A stretch of DNA of 64,000 bases from Biomphalaria glabrata (GCF_947242115.1 NC_074713.1:25137378-25201377); one strand, 5' to 3'; shown: positions 12,601 through 23,736, counted from the stretch's first letter. Notes: generated by a model from the sequence alone, not told the origin. Numbers and translations: made by a program.

Positions 12601-15600
12601 GCAAAGAGTAAATGTTATTTAGTATTGGTATATAAAGAAATAAATATCATTAAGACATGTATAAATTGTATTTGTTTGAAAAAAAAAATGTGTAAGGATG
12701 TAAATTACATCTAAATATCTGAAAAACATCTATCATTTTGTTAGAGTTTAGTGAACATCAACAGTGAAGCATTTTATTTAGAACTCAGATTATATAATTC
12801 AATTTAGCAATTAAGAAATTTGACGGAAATTAAAACGAAATACGACTGAATAGTTTTCTTTTCTTTTTATTTTTTAAAGTCAGAAACCATTAATGGAATA
12901 TATTTTCTATTTTTAGGTCTATAGTGAAATCTGATAAGTTGCATATTGCTATCTGTATAATTCACTTTTTAAAAAAAGTACAATTACATTTGTCTGTGGG
13001 ATTTGCTTATTCTGATTCACATCTAAGTCCAGCTTATTGCATAAGCAGAGCTTGCGCAAAATCTGTTCATGTAGACAGCATCCTCAGCATTTGTCTTTAG
13101 GAATTTAGGAAAGATGTAGAAATATCCTTAGAATACACATTAATATATATAATTTTCAATACCAGTACCATCATTTATAATAATCACTGTCTCACAATGC
13201 ATAATCAGTTACCTGTTTAGTGTTGTAAATCAAATGATAGTAATTCATCCTGTAATGGAAAATTCATTTTATAAAATTTTTTTAATTTCCAGTTCCCATG
13301 ACTGTGTTAATTCTTAGCAGAGATTTAGGACTTATCCTGGCCTCATTTTATATTCGGTACATCTCTCTACCTCCTCCTGTAAGTATATGACTAATAATGT
13401 AGCAAGTGAAAGTGTGTGTCATGTGGAACCACATTAATGTAAATAGATTGCTGGAACATTACAATAATGATATTAGAAGGAAATATTTTGGAGTAGACAA
13501 TGTAAAAACACTGTTTAAACCCAAAATATCAAATATATTAAGTCAAAATTTGTTTATGAAATTTTAATTTAGTATTAATGTTTTAATATTTGTTGTAGCA
13601 CATCTATTATTTGTTCTTTGCTAAGTGTGCTATGATCTCTATACTACTTTAGCATGCTCAGTGTGTTATGGTCTTTATTCTACTATAGTATGCTGTGGTC
13701 TCTAACTCTGAGACTCTATGCTGCTATAACATCCTTTATTTGTGGACAAGTGAATGAGGGTGTTTTATGTGCAATATTGACCTTTGCAGCGGACTGCTTC
13801 AATCTTTTATAATAGTACCAGTTTTCATTCATTTTTTCTTAAACTTGCTAGGCACACTGTGTCAAACTTTAACAAGCCTGTTAAACCTGTCATGTCACTT
13901 ACCTGAATTGAAACATTAAGACTTTCATTATTCTAAGTACTGGGTAAGTTATATAATGAGCTGATGACATTCTGACTAGGGACTCTAGCTTTCCTCACCT
14001 CAACATATTGTGCACTAATTCCTCATCCCAAAGCTCTGACTTTCTCACAATTGTCATGGCTCTATCACAGACTGTGGCAGTACAGAATAGGAATATGAAG
14101 GACTCTCTTGTGTGCTCAACCTCTGGCATCTCTTCAACAGGGGAACTGAATGAGACTAAAAGAGAAAAAGCCTGAAACTATAGACAATAAGTTTATGAAG
14201 AGTCAAGTCTCATTCCTAGCCACAAAGAATATTATTTTCCATTGTTCATGGGTAGAAAATGACATTCTGACTTTTTTGTTTTATGTCCTTTAAAAAGCTT
14301 AATTTTTTAAGCACAGATCTAACTCTGCAGATCTACAGTTAGTATCCAGTCATGATGATTCATATTTTTGATCATTACTTTCACTTTTTAAAAATGATAG
14401 TTTTTTTTTAAATACTGGTAACTCATAGTCAGGATTCAGAAGGCTTATTTGTCGGAAATATTTTTGTGTAATTATATCTCTCTTAATTGTTTTCTAAAGC
14501 TATTTGAAGTAATCAGAAATAAAAATCGTTTTTACAAAGCTTATATCAACTCACTCTGTCTGTCTGTCTGGTAAAAATTGTGTACACATTATTTCTCCCA
14601 CACCCATTCTCGGATCAACTGAAAATTGCACAATTATTCATTGACACAGACAAGACATGATCAATAAAAAAAATAAGTAACCAATTAGAGTCTTAATTAG
14701 ACAATTACTTACTGGTAATTCATTATTTTGTTAAATAGCAACAAGGGAAACTAATAATTCATTATTCACAGATATCGCTAAATTTGTTGAGTTTAGTCAC
14801 CTTCAAAATTGTTAATGCTATTTCTCCTTAAGTGATACTTTAAACAATTATTTGTTGTACCTTGCAAAACATGAATCAATAAACAAAAATACTCAATTAT
14901 TCAATTAACTATATGTAATTAATTATTTTGTTTGATATCAAATAAGGGAAATAACATGGTAGATATAGTTTTAAGGATGGAGTTCTTCCCCTTTTAAAAA
15001 AGGATTATTTATATTTTTATTGTTTATTCTTATAGAAAACTTTATCAAGATATTTTGATGTTTCTCTGGTGACAGCTAAACTATATCCATCTACTATAAG
15101 CAAGGTAAAAGGATTTATTTTTATGTCTTAGGAAATGGGACAGAAATTCTTACATAGGAATGGACAAGTCATTAAAATAACAGTCTAAGATGTCAATTGT
15201 TTTAAAGGAAATAAAGATAATGTCTTGTATCATGAAATAATCTTTGGATCCAAGAAAAATGCTTACAGTTTTTTTTTTCTTTTTTGGGTGGGGGACCTGC
15301 TGAGCTAATAAATAAATAGAAGACTCACTTTAAATCTCTTATTTACATGATAAATAAGTTAATGATGTTTTTTTTATGTAAAATGTTAATTTTAAAAAAT
15401 ATTTTTAAAAATCCTTTTAAAAAAGGCATAAAGCTTCATTTGTTTTGTTCATAATGGGCTTATATGATGAATTGTGATAATCAAGCACTTTGGTCATTAT
15501 TTTCTTTTTTTTTTTTTAAGAGAATATCTTTTCTTTTTTTTTTTCTATAGAAATTTTAAAAATTAATAATCAATTATAACAGTGCACAATGATTTGACTG

Positions 15601-16847
15601 TAAAGCTTTTCTATTAAAAAATGTATAGGTAAATACTGGGTTACAGTTGTCTTATGTGGCAGCAACTCTTGCCTCTCCAGTTTTCAACTTTGTAGATCAT
15701 CCATGGCTTCAAGGTCTTATGTAAGTAGTGTAAAATCAATAATTTAACTATGCAGACTAGAGTTAAAAGTCATATTATGAATCATAACTCAAGACATCAA
15801 AGCATAAATTTAATGCAAATTAAAAAATGGGTAATATTATCCTAATAGTACATTAGACGGGGGGTGCGGTGGCTGAGTGGTTAAGGGATTTAAAGGGCCC
15901 CTCTGAGTCCACCCAACTCTAATGGGTATGGTACATGACTTAAGTTGGGGAAAGTAAAGGCGGTTGGTTGTTGTGCTGGCCACATGACACCCTGCTCTTT
16001 AACCTTTGGCCAAATAAACAGATGACCATAACATCATATCTGTCCTATAGATCGCAAGGTCTGAAAGGGGAACTTTTTATTAGTAAATTAAACAAGCATT
16101 CAGGATTTAACTGTAATCTGGTTTTATTTCAATGACTTGTAGATAATATTGAACATCTTGGTATCATAAGAGAGGCCTATGCATGAAGTTGAAGAAAGTA
16201 TCTTTTTTGTTGTCATTACTTTATACATTTTTAATGGCCCTTATTAGAAAAGACACTTTCCTTGTATGACTTACCCAGAGAGGGCCACTTATATAAAATT
16301 ATCTTGTTCTTTTATAGTTGGAAAATATTTCCTCCTTAACACTTTGCTCAAGTTTCTCTTTGAAGCCTAATGGTTTATTGTGCAGCTAAAGTAGGATTAT
16401 TCCATTTCTGTAGGTCTTCTGTCTAGAATACATGACTATTGCTCTTATTTCCTCCAAGTAAATTGTCAGGTACTCTTTAAAGCTTTAAGACCCAACATGG
16501 TTTCAACTTGGCCAATTACTTATTGCCACCAGTGTCTTTGCCACAGTAAGATATTTCTTATAATGTTAAAAGAAAAAGACATCTGAATTGCTTAGATATT
16601 GGATTTATCATAGCATATGAAAGAAACACAAATCTTAAAGTATTTAACTATTCAGAGAAATATTGTAAAAAATACAGAATAACTTATATTATGATTAATT
16701 ATTTAGGGTATTTTATAAAGATGTTTTTAAAAATAAAATAAGAATTTGCTCTCTCAAAGGTATCTGACTGCTGCAACAACAATGATATCTGGTGTTGATT
16801 ATGTGCTGACTTGGAGAAGAAGGATGAAAATTATACAAAATAAATAG
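6656..16847 (+). CDS. CRLS1: cardiolipin synthase (CMP-forming), mitochondrial, 7 exons
   Basis: Exons: 6656-7384, 10615-10752, 12213-12342, 13293-13378, 15036-15104, 15629-15720, 16760-16847. They total 1332 nt and 443 residues, with GT-AG borders and consistent phases throughout. The product condenses CDP-diacylglycerol with phosphatidylglycerol to form cardiolipin in the mitochondrial inner membrane. The CDP-alcohol phosphotransferase signature is intact: D288, D291-G292, A295-R296, G306, D310, D314 (TDLLDGYIAR, then [12 protein letters not shown]). Further family blocks are [19 protein letters not shown] (exon 2), ISRD-like LSRDLGL (exon 4) and [14 protein letters not shown] (exons 5-6). 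Hydrophobic membrane segments follow the signature. Exon 1 encodes an unusually long, basic, poorly conserved N-terminal region of 243 residues, which presumably includes the mitochondrial targeting sequence. Its donor (AAA/GTAATT) is inferred from phase. Possible poly(A) signals AATAAA lie near 17738. Introns carry a hAT element, SINEs and repeats. Confidence 0.93.
7422..7483. repeat. 31-bp perfect tandem duplication
   Basis: Two adjacent identical 31-bp units, starting at 7422 and 7453, beginning TATAATTTTTTAACC and ending GTTATCAAA. They lie just inside CRLS1 intron 1, five bases before the target duplication of the hAT element. Confidence 0.9.
7496..9867. mobile_element. hAT-type DNA transposon, non-autonomous, in CRLS1 intron 1
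   Basis: Terminal inverted repeats read TAGGGGTGCACCGGATAGT at the left and its complement (ACTATCCGGTGCACCCCTA) at the right. They are flanked by a perfect 8-bp target duplication ATTCTACT at 7488-7495 and 9868-9875. Eight-bp duplications and this style of end are typical of the hAT superfamily. Subterminal sequence repeats CCGG/ATCCGG motifs (near 7525-7575 and 9770-9845). No transposase-like reading frame is present in the 2.37 kb, so it is non-autonomous. An internal block at 8720-9180 consists of diverged repeats. Confidence 0.88.
8720..9180. repeat. diverged internal repeats of the hAT element
   Basis: The motif AAGTAAACAAACT (or ATAAACAAACT) recurs near 8725, 8958, 9041 and 9116. A second motif GGCTTGTAGTCC(A/C)G recurs near 8919, 9001 and 9079. 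Segments with GTGACCTCTAGACAGTGTCAA occur near 8753 and 9147. Units are roughly 80-90 bp but irregular. No coding signal. Confidence 0.7.
11481..11759 (-). repeat. tRNA-derived SINE, family B (CRLS1 intron 2)
   Basis: Read on the minus strand it starts GAGGGCACAGTGGCTGAGTA, with an A-box-like TGGCTGAGTAGC, then a B-box-like GGGTTCAAATTTC. The conserved body has CTGAGTCCACCCAACTCTAA, GGGTACCTCACTTAAGTTGG and AAAGGCAGTTGGTCGTTGTG. It ends with the block ATAGATCGCAAGGTCTGAAA. Other copies are at 15859-16078, 19863-20225 and 46432-46625. Confidence 0.85.
14530..14990 (+). repeat. dispersed repeat family R1 (CRLS1 intron 4)
   Basis: Order of blocks: AACTCACTCTGTCTGTCTG, GTAAAAATTGTGTACACATT, ATTTCTCCCACACCCATTCT, CGGATCAACTGAAAATTGCA, CAATTATTCATTG, ACCAATTAGAG, ATTCATTATTTTGTTAAATA, CAAGGGAAA. 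It is shared with 17005-17268 and, on the minus strand, 4960-5125 and 25073-25380. A second, partial unit seems to follow within 14870-14990. No ends, target duplication or protein could be identified. Confidence 0.65.
15859..16078 (+). repeat. tRNA-derived SINE, family B (CRLS1 intron 6)
   Basis: Begins GGGGTGCGGTGGCTGAGTGG (A-box-like). It lacks most of the tRNA 3' half, then has the family body (GAGTCCACCCAACTCTAATG, AAAGGCGGTTGGTTGTTGTG, GATCGCAAGGTCTGAAAGGG). It lacks the GACCGTTGGGG 3' tail seen in the 19.86-kb copy, so the internal B-box region and the 3' end are missing. Confidence 0.8.
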
Positions 16848-17004
16848 AAATTGTTTTGTGAGACTTATACAAAAAAACTAATGTTCAGTTTGTCAAAAAA
16901 AGAAATGTGGCTTCACACTACACTAAGAAAATAACATTTAATGTTCATTTCTTTCTTCAAGTGTCTAATTTATACTAAACAAACAAAAAGTGAAGATTTT
17001 TTTT

Positions 17005-17268
17005 TGCTTATATTAACTCACTCTATCTGTCTGGTAAAAAGTTTGTATACACTATTTCTCTGACGCCTTATCTTGGATCAAGCTGAAATTTTGCACAATT
17101 ATTTCTTTTATCTGACAACACATGAATCAATTTAAAAAACGAATGACCAATTAGTTAATTAACTATTGGTAATTATTTTGTTTGGTATCTCAAACAAGGG
17201 AAAGAAATTGTACTTGACTGAGGTGGTGGTATAAGCTGAATTTGTCTCCTTTTTAGATTGCTGCTTCA
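17005..17268 (+). repeat. dispersed repeat family R1
   Basis: Same block order as at 14530: TTAACTCACTCTATCTGTCT, GTTTGTATACACTATTTCTC, GGATCAAGCTGAAATTTTGC, ACAATTATTTC, CAATTAGTTAATTAACTATT, TTTTGTTTGGTATCTCAAAC, TTTGTCTCCTTTTTAG. It lies just 3' of the CRLS1 stop codon, possibly inside its 3' untranslated region. Confidence 0.65.
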
Positions 17269-18639
17269 AAGTAAGTTTGAAACAAACAATAGATAAATAT
17301 ATAATTTTATATATTCATGTACACCTCGCAGAGTGGTTATAATATTGGCTTGAGTCATGAGGGGTTTTTTTTTGGTAAATGCTTTTAGAAAACTATTACA
17401 GTAAAATTTACTTAGATATCTCTTTCTCTCCCCCCCCACCCCTTTTTTCCATTTTTTCATCAGGTACAGATTAGAGAAAGGATTATAATGTATTGAGAAA
17501 GCTAAATGCATAAAATAGTACTAAAAAAAAAACATTTGGTAAAAATATTTATAGTCGCACAGATTTATTGTTGTTGGTCTAGATCTATTAATAACTTAAT
17601 TACACATGACTGATCCAAAGTAATTGATACAACTACACTTTGTATAAGCTTTGTTTTTCTAAAAGAAAAGTATTTATATGTTTTTCTTGTTTTGAGCTTG
17701 AGTAGAGTGTTTTATTGCAGTGTTTGTACATCTATAAATAAACAGAATATATAGAAGGAAGCATTTATTGTTGAAATATAATGTCAATGATTCATTAATA
17801 AACATTTACAACCAAAGTACTAAACTGCATTTTACTGTGAATTGTCATGTACTCTGCCATCTAGTTGTGAGACATGTGCTTTGTACTGTCTCTCAATAGT
17901 TGAGTTTGAACCCAGTCTGCTGTCATCACCTGCTGTTTGCTGGAGATTTGAGCTAGAGCATAATCATCTGAAAAGATGTCAGAAGTTTGTAAAACAAAAC
18001 CAAAAGCATTTCAATATGATACCTTTAAAAGTTTAATCTAAATTATTTGTATTTTTAAAAATTTAAAAAAGATAATGGTATTTAAAAAGCAACAACAATT
18101 TTTACATTTGAGACAAAGGTTAAGACGGAAGTTTCAGCACTCATTCACAAGTCTTGAAATTATTTGTTTCATGTTGAATGAATTTTGTTTAGTTTTTTAA
18201 TTTGAATTTTTTTGTTTAATTTAGATGTTCTTTTGTTGTAACTTGTAAACTGCAGTGTTATGGAGCAGTTAACAGGACCAATGATAGATAAAAATGGTAT
18301 TAGTTTAGGGTGCACACAAGTAATGACTATATCTTCAAAGCTAATTAAAGCTAAAACAAAGAATGTTCCCTTTTTAAAAAAGCTAGTTTATTATAGTTTC
18401 ATAAATGTTGGCAAGCTTGTACAATTTTTACTTTGCTACATAGAAGAAAAATCATCATTTATTTCAATTTTCATAATTCATTATTGATTTGAAGGCCAAC
18501 CACAAAGATTGAAAAAGAAAGATAGTAAATATTATCTTGAATCAGTAAAACAGTAGGTCTACAATAACATTCCCACTCTGGGATAATCACAGATGCTGTT
18601 GAAAATGACATAGTCAAAGAAAGTTTAAGGTAACAGTGA
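17269..18639. other. region downstream of CRLS1, no gene seen
   Basis: AT-rich sequence that may hold the CRLS1 3' untranslated region (AATAAA near 17738 and in the following 100 bases). Small open frames here lack family features and splice support. No RNA gene recognised. Confidence 0.4.
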
Positions 18640-18840
18640 ATACATTTCACATTCCATATGCTAGGACAAATTTGTAAAAGTGCTCCTTCTTTCCTCGTGC
18701 AAATAGAACATAAAACAGGTTGCCTGAATCAGCCAGGAAAACCAATGAATTAGCAAAGTCAGGTCTCTAATTAACATGCATGATTATATTAACACATGGA
18801 CAGACGTAGGGCGTAATTATTTTATCTTTAGAAAGAACAT
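18640..18840 (+). mobile_element. CR1-like LINE 3' end fragment
   Basis: Aligns by eye with the C-terminal end of the 33.4-kb LINE: CATATGCTAGGACAAATTTG, GCTCCTTCTTTCC, GGTTGCCTGAATCAGCCAGG, AAAACCAATGAATTAGC, TTAACATGCATGA, then an altered GGGCGTAATTATTTT end. It corresponds to the protein motif [18 protein letters not shown] and the 3' untranslated tail. Confidence 0.75.
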
Positions 18841-19439
18841 ATGTAATTTACATTATTACCACACTGACCACAGCAACCAATGGGTCAAAACAATAACAAG
18901 CGGATCAGATGATGAGTCTATTAAAAATGGAAGAACTGACCCAACAGACAAAATCTAGAAAAGTTCATTGCCATCAGCAATCTTCCAGACAGCTGCAGAG
19001 CAGAAATACTGTTTACTAACATTCTTTCTTTCACTTTCTCCAATCTGCAATGTCAATATCAATAGACCTTTATGGATGTATGGGATCTGTGAGGTATGCA
19101 CTTACATAATGTAGGCCTACTAAAGATATTATTGCTTCTGAAAGACAGTTGGCCTACCTGTATAGGATGTCCTGTTTTTTGTTGTGTGTAAATGTATTGA
19201 TACATAAATGATAAATGGCTCCATTTGATTTCTGTCACACTCATCTACTTGGGATGTGGTGGGGGTGCACCATCCCATTTTGAACTGTGCTAGCCACCGG
19301 CTAGAGATTAAGTGATTTGTTTAGCCAATGTAACATTGGCTGTTAGGCCTAATTGTATTTACCTTTGGAAAATGTTATAGACAATATCGTAAATATTATA
19401 AACTAACCAAATCCATTTCATTCTAGATTGACAAAATAT
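18841..19439. other. intergenic, no gene seen
   Basis: No family-like reading frame, RNA gene or clear repeat was recognised in this stretch. Confidence 0.4.
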
Positions 19440-20347
19440 TTCTAATTTGTGAAGTGTTCCATTACATTTTTAGCGGCCCCCGAAAGGGGAAAAGACGTTA
19501 TTAGTTTTGTGCAAAATATCTGTCCGTCCGTCCCATTTAGATCTCGTAAACTAGAAAAGATATTGAAAATCCGACATCACAATATTTTAGACCATTCAAA
19601 GTTCTGATGCAACGGCTACTTTTTTTTTTTTTCTGAAAGCGAAAAATCTAATTTTTAAAATCAGTTATGCAAGCAGTTTTTTAAAGAGAAAAAGCTAATT
19701 AGTATGCATTATAAGTTAGACCTAATTTAAAATGAATAGTAATCTTATAAACTTCATTTTTATGAACATTTTTTTAATTGCGAAATTTTTTTTTTTTTTT
19801 TTTTTGAGGGTACGAATAAGAGATTGAGCCTTTTCAAAACAATTGTATCAATTATAAGACATCAGTTAGGGTTCAAATCCTGGTGAAGACTGGGATTTTC
19901 AACTTTGGAATCTTTGGGCGCCTCTGAGTCCACTCAGCTCTAATGGGTACCTGACATTAGTTGGGGAAAAGTATAGGCGGTTGGTCGTTGTGCTGGCTAC
20001 ATGAACTCTGGCTAATCGTAGGCCACAAAAACAGATGAACTTTACATCATCTGTCCTATAGACCACAAGGTCTAAAAGGGGAACTAGTTAGGCCAGGATC
20101 ATATCTAACTTTACATTCACTTTCACCTATCCTTTGATCTGCGGGACCGTTGGGGCACTACACAAGATCTGTTAATCTTCTTTCTCCATTATTATCTCTC
20201 ATTTGTCTTTGATATAATTTCATTTGCATGTTCTTTCTGAAAATATTGAAGCCTGCCTGGATGGACCTTTTCGGGGGCCGATTTTGCGTTTGTGTTTCCA
20301 CACAAACTGTCTTTTGTAACCTTGTTCTAATTTGTGAAGTGTTCCAT
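19440..20347. mobile_element. composite insertion flanked by 23-bp perfect direct repeats
   Basis: A 23-bp sequence beginning TTCTAATTTG and ending TGTTCCAT occurs at 19440-19462 and again, identically, at 20325-20347. The enclosed 862 bp starts with a GCGGCCCCCGAAAGGGG block at about 19473. It ends with TTTTCGGGGGCCGAT at about 20267-20282, which looks like a short inverted repeat (CGGCCCCCGAAAAG). A family-B SINE (19863-20225) is nested inside. The 23-bp repeats may be a long target-site duplication. The element class is unknown. Confidence 0.6.
19863..20225 (+). repeat. tRNA-derived SINE, family B, longest copy
   Basis: Contains the B-box-like GGGTTCAAATCC, the body (GGGCGCCTCTGAGTCCACTC, AGGCGGTTGGTCGTTGTGCT, AAGGTCTAAAAGGGGAAC) and a 3' tail with GGGACCGTTGGGGCACTACA and AGATCTGTTAATCTTCTTTC. 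The same tail appears alone at 23370-23480. This tail is the likely LINE-derived 3' end of the SINE. The 5' A-box part is missing. Confidence 0.78.
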
Positions 20348-20395
20348 GGTAGAAAAACTGGCTTAGTTCTTTTATTTACTTTTACTAGGGTCAGT

Positions 20396-21660
20396 TTAAA
20401 AAAGAAGTAAAATCTGACCCAGGAAACTACATACCAGTATCACTTAGACCAGCATCACATGTAACACATAATATGTAGCAACATCCTAAACCACTTAGAC
20501 AAACATAGGCCTAATGTCCTTACTCCATACCAACATGGCTTTAGGAAATATAGATCATTTGAAACACAACAAATAGGACTAATTGATGATTTCTCAAAAG
20601 GTTTAGAAAATAGTGAGCAAATAGATGCTATCTTACTAAATTTTTCCAAGGCTTTTGTCAAAGTTCACCACCATAGTTTGCTAAAAAAATTAAAATATTT
20701 TGGCATTGATGGCCCATGGCATCAGTGCATTTTCTGATAGGGAGAGAACAAACTGTAATAATAAATGGCTTTAAATCAACACCGATAACAGTAAACTCAG
20801 GTGTACCTCAAGGAACAGTCTTAGGTCCACTAATATATTTAATTCACATAAATGATTTACCAAATTGCATTAGTTCAGGAACAAAAGTTAGATTATTTGC
20901 AGATGATTGCATAATATATAGAACAATAAAAACAACACAAGATACAGGAATTTTACAAAGAGAATTAGATGAATTACAGAAATGGGAATCAAATTGGAGC
21001 ATGTCTTTCCACCCAGAAAAATGTCAGTTATTAAGAGTAACAAAAAAAAAACTAAAACAAATTAATTCCACTTATCTAATTCATGGCAAACCAGTAACAC
21101 AGACTAAAAACGCAAAAAACTTAGGTGTTGTAATAAATGAAAAACTGTCATGGAATCCCCATATTGATGAAACTATTTTTAAAAAATCAAAGCATTAGGC
21201 TAGGGTTTATTAAAAGAAATTTCTATAAATCAAATAAGAACATAAAACTAATATGTTATTTAAAATTAGTTAGGCCAATAATAGAATATCATGCATTAAA
21301 TTCTCTGTTTGGGACCCCTCAACTCAAGAAAACATTAAGAAACTGGAACAGACACAAAATAGAGCAGTGAGATTCATAACAAATGAATATTCACATTTAG
21401 TAAAATCACTAAATTAAGAAAGCATCTTCAAATACAAAAATAAAATTTAATAATATACTCAGAAAGACAAAGATTAAGACACATTTCTCGTTACATATGC
21501 TAGGACAAATTTGTACAAATGCTCCTTCTTCCCCAGTGCTATTAGAGCATGGAATAGGTTGCCTGAGCTAGCCATGAAAACCAGTGTTTTGGCAGAATTT
21601 AGGTCATAGGTTAATATGCATGACGCGTAGGACGTAATCATCATCATCCGTATTATATAA
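20396..21660 (+). mobile_element. CR1-like (Jockey superfamily) LINE, 5'-truncated, copy 1
   Basis: Begins within the RT domain (SDPGNY.PVS) and runs through the palm to the 3' tail. Visible motifs include [29 protein letters not shown] (the FADD catalytic box) and [20 protein letters not shown]. The thumb ([20 protein letters not shown]) and the C-terminal SLNSLF / [10 protein letters not shown] region also remain, though frames shift near 20590-20720, 21170 and 21290-21310. The 3' end has CGTAGGACGTAATCAT and a TATAAGATAATAAG tail without poly(A). About 90% similar by eye to copy 2 at 33.4 kb. Stops and shifts make it inactive. Confidence 0.9.
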
Positions 21661-21959
21661 GATAATAAGAATGTGCGGTAAATTCAGGGTGTCACCCCCC
21701 CCCCCTCCGAATCAACGTTCTACAATTATTTTCCAATTAACACCCTCGTGACTTTGTTGCTGATGGCTTGCATTGATTGTTACACAAATACAAAATTAGT
21801 GTCAATTCTAATTTTCAAAAATCTCATTGTTTATGTCATCTATTCAACATTTATTGTATATTTTAGACATAACATATCATGAACACATTTCATTTGACTT
21901 TTAAACGGAAACGGTCAAGATGTGTTATTCAAACTTTGATTACCATCTAGACCAGAAAA

Positions 21960-22480
21960 TGTACCTACATTTGCCGCCCCCTTAGGTCTGGTTGAGCGCT
22001 TAAAGCTTCCACAGCTGAGACCGGGGCAGAGCCCCAGGCGCCAAGCGCTTTTCAGCATTTCTGAGCTTTAAAAACTTATTCTCCTTAACTCTAGCTTGTA
22101 GCCTACTATTTCTCCTAGTAAAAAAGATTGCATGTCACAAAATTAAATTAAGAAAGGGTCGAAAGGTTGTATCTTAAGTGGGAGAATCATCGGACTTCAT
22201 CCGAGGCTAATTAGCAATGTTTCTCAAACATTTACTATAGGCCTATAGGCTACCGCTCGCGCCCAACTAAACGTTGTCTTTTTCTTTTCAGAAATAGTTT
22301 TTTTGTAGATAATTTTAAAGTGATTTTTTATAACCGAAAAAGTTTTTTTTTCTGGAGATTCTCAATCCAGCAAGGTACTTTGGGGAGGCGTCTTCAGCTC
22401 CGCCAAGCGTTTTCCTCCGTTCTTAGCCCCATATAAATTTTTTCTCTGGCGTCTTAATCCATATCCTACTTTGTACACTG
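21960..22480. repeat. two diverged copies of a dispersed repeat
   Basis: Two segments share the same order of blocks. The first (about 21970-22140) has GAGCCCCAGGCGCCAAGCGC, TTTTCAGCATTTCTGAGC, TTCTCCTTAACTCT and TAGCCTACTATTTCTC. The second (about 22370-22480) has TCAGCTCCGCCAAGCGTTTT, CCTCCGTTCTTAGCCC, TTCTCTGGCGTCTT and ATATCCTACTTTG. The element class is unknown and there is no coding signal. Confidence 0.5.
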
Positions 22481-23093
22481 GCAATGTACGTTTCTAAAAG
22501 CACATTTTTCTACACGTAGTAAGAATAGCTCAATGTTAAAGTATAATCTTAGCAATAATTAGGTAATAATTTAATCCTTACCGCGAACTTTTAGTTTTTG
22601 TCAAACAAGGTCGTTAACTTTTGAGAATTCGGACCATTCGAGAAGAATGGTGCAAGCGGAGAAGTTTTGAAATGTTTTCTTCAAAAAGTTTGAATCGATA
22701 TTGTTGCTAAGTGCACGGGTCACTCAAAAAATACGTCAACAGTACGATGGTACGTTAGTCGGGAGATATTTGTCCGTTATGCTGTAAAAGGGAAGTAGTT
22801 TATAGAGGCATTAAAATGTTTTCTTTAAAAGAATCTTTTGAATAGGCCTTGATATTGTTGCTATGACGAAGGTAGAAAGATCTACTTAGAAGATGAAACG
22901 ACATCCTTTAAATTAATAATTGAATTTCCTAAAATCTGGTAATAATGTCTTTTTTACCTGATTTAATAATATAAAATAACTACGATGCAAATACAACCGA
23001 TGGGTGACGCCACTCGTTGTACAGCATTTAGCTCATTGTGTTTTAAGCTAGCACTGCTTTTCAAACTACCGGTAGTCAACAACACTATTATAA
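22481..23093. other. intergenic, no gene seen
   Basis: No protein family, RNA gene or clear repeat recognised upstream of the first tRNA gene. Confidence 0.4.
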
Positions 23094-23166
23094 GGGGCTG
23101 TAGCTCAAGTGGTAGAGCGCTCGCTTAGCATGTGAGAGGTACAGGGATCGATACCCTGCTGCTCCA
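23094..23166 (+). tRNA. tRNA-Ala (anticodon AGC), copy 1
   Basis: A 73-base cloverleaf. Acceptor strands are GGGGCTG and CTGCTCC with discriminator A73. The D arm is GCTC-AAGTGGTA-GAGC, the anticodon arm CTCGC-TTAGCAT-GTGAG (anticodon AGC), and the T arm CAGGG-ATCGATA-CCCTG, the alanine-type loop. The alanine identity pair G3-U70 is present. One mismatch (U6 against U67) occurs in the acceptor stem. Internal polymerase III promoters are TAGCTCAAGTGG and GGGATCGATAC. A T run follows at about 23173. No SINE body follows, so this is read as a tRNA gene. Confidence 0.92.
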
Positions 23167-23369
23167 ATGGTTACTTTTTATTTTAATAGGTACCGTAGGT
23201 CAATATTCGTCCAATACGAAAAGCAATGTATATTGCAGTTGTTTTTTTTTTTTTTGGTCAGTGTTAAAAAAAAAGTATCAAATTCGCTTACTGATCGAGT
23301 TATGTTTGTTATGAGTGATAGGAGCTAACCTCTCATATGTAGACGTTACCGGCCTATCTTATATTCATC

Positions 23370-23480
23370 AATCACCTACATCTATCCCATAGTCTGTTGG
23401 ACCGTTGGGGTACCACACATGATCTGTTGACCGTCTTTCTCTTTTTCTTTCTTCCCTGTCTTTCGTCTTGATTAGAATCT
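23370..23480 (+). repeat. SINE family B 3' tail fragment
   Basis: TTGGACCGTTGGGGTACCAC and ATGATCTGTTGACCGTCTTT match the 3' tail of the 19.86-kb SINE. The tRNA head and body are absent. Confidence 0.6.
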
Positions 23481-23510
23481 GTTCTTCTTTTCCCCTGGTA
23501 CTGTTTTTTA

Positions 23511-23736
23511 GTTGCTTTTATGTAGCGCAACTTTCACGCTTGTAGCATACTCGGTGCACTATAGAACCCAATTTCTTTTGTAAAGCCGTAAGGGAGGGGT
23601 ACCTGCGAGAAAGTTTTCGTGCTCCCTTAAGGCGGTCAGCAAATAAACTCTAGTCGAGTTTTGAACTCGAGCCCAATGATATTAATAAGCCAAACTTCCT
23701 TGATAGGCAGCCAAGCGGTATAGTCGCCTCTCAGCC
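23511..23736 (-). repeat. tRNA-derived SINE, family A, second copy
   Basis: On the minus strand the tRNA-like head reads GGCTGAGAGGCGACTATACC, with a B-box-like GAGTTCAAAACTC. The body blocks GCCTTAAGGGAGCACGAAAA and GCAGGTACCCCTCCCTTACG and the tail GAGTATGCTACAAGCGTGAA match the 4061-4303 copy in order. Opposite orientation to that copy. Confidence 0.7.
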
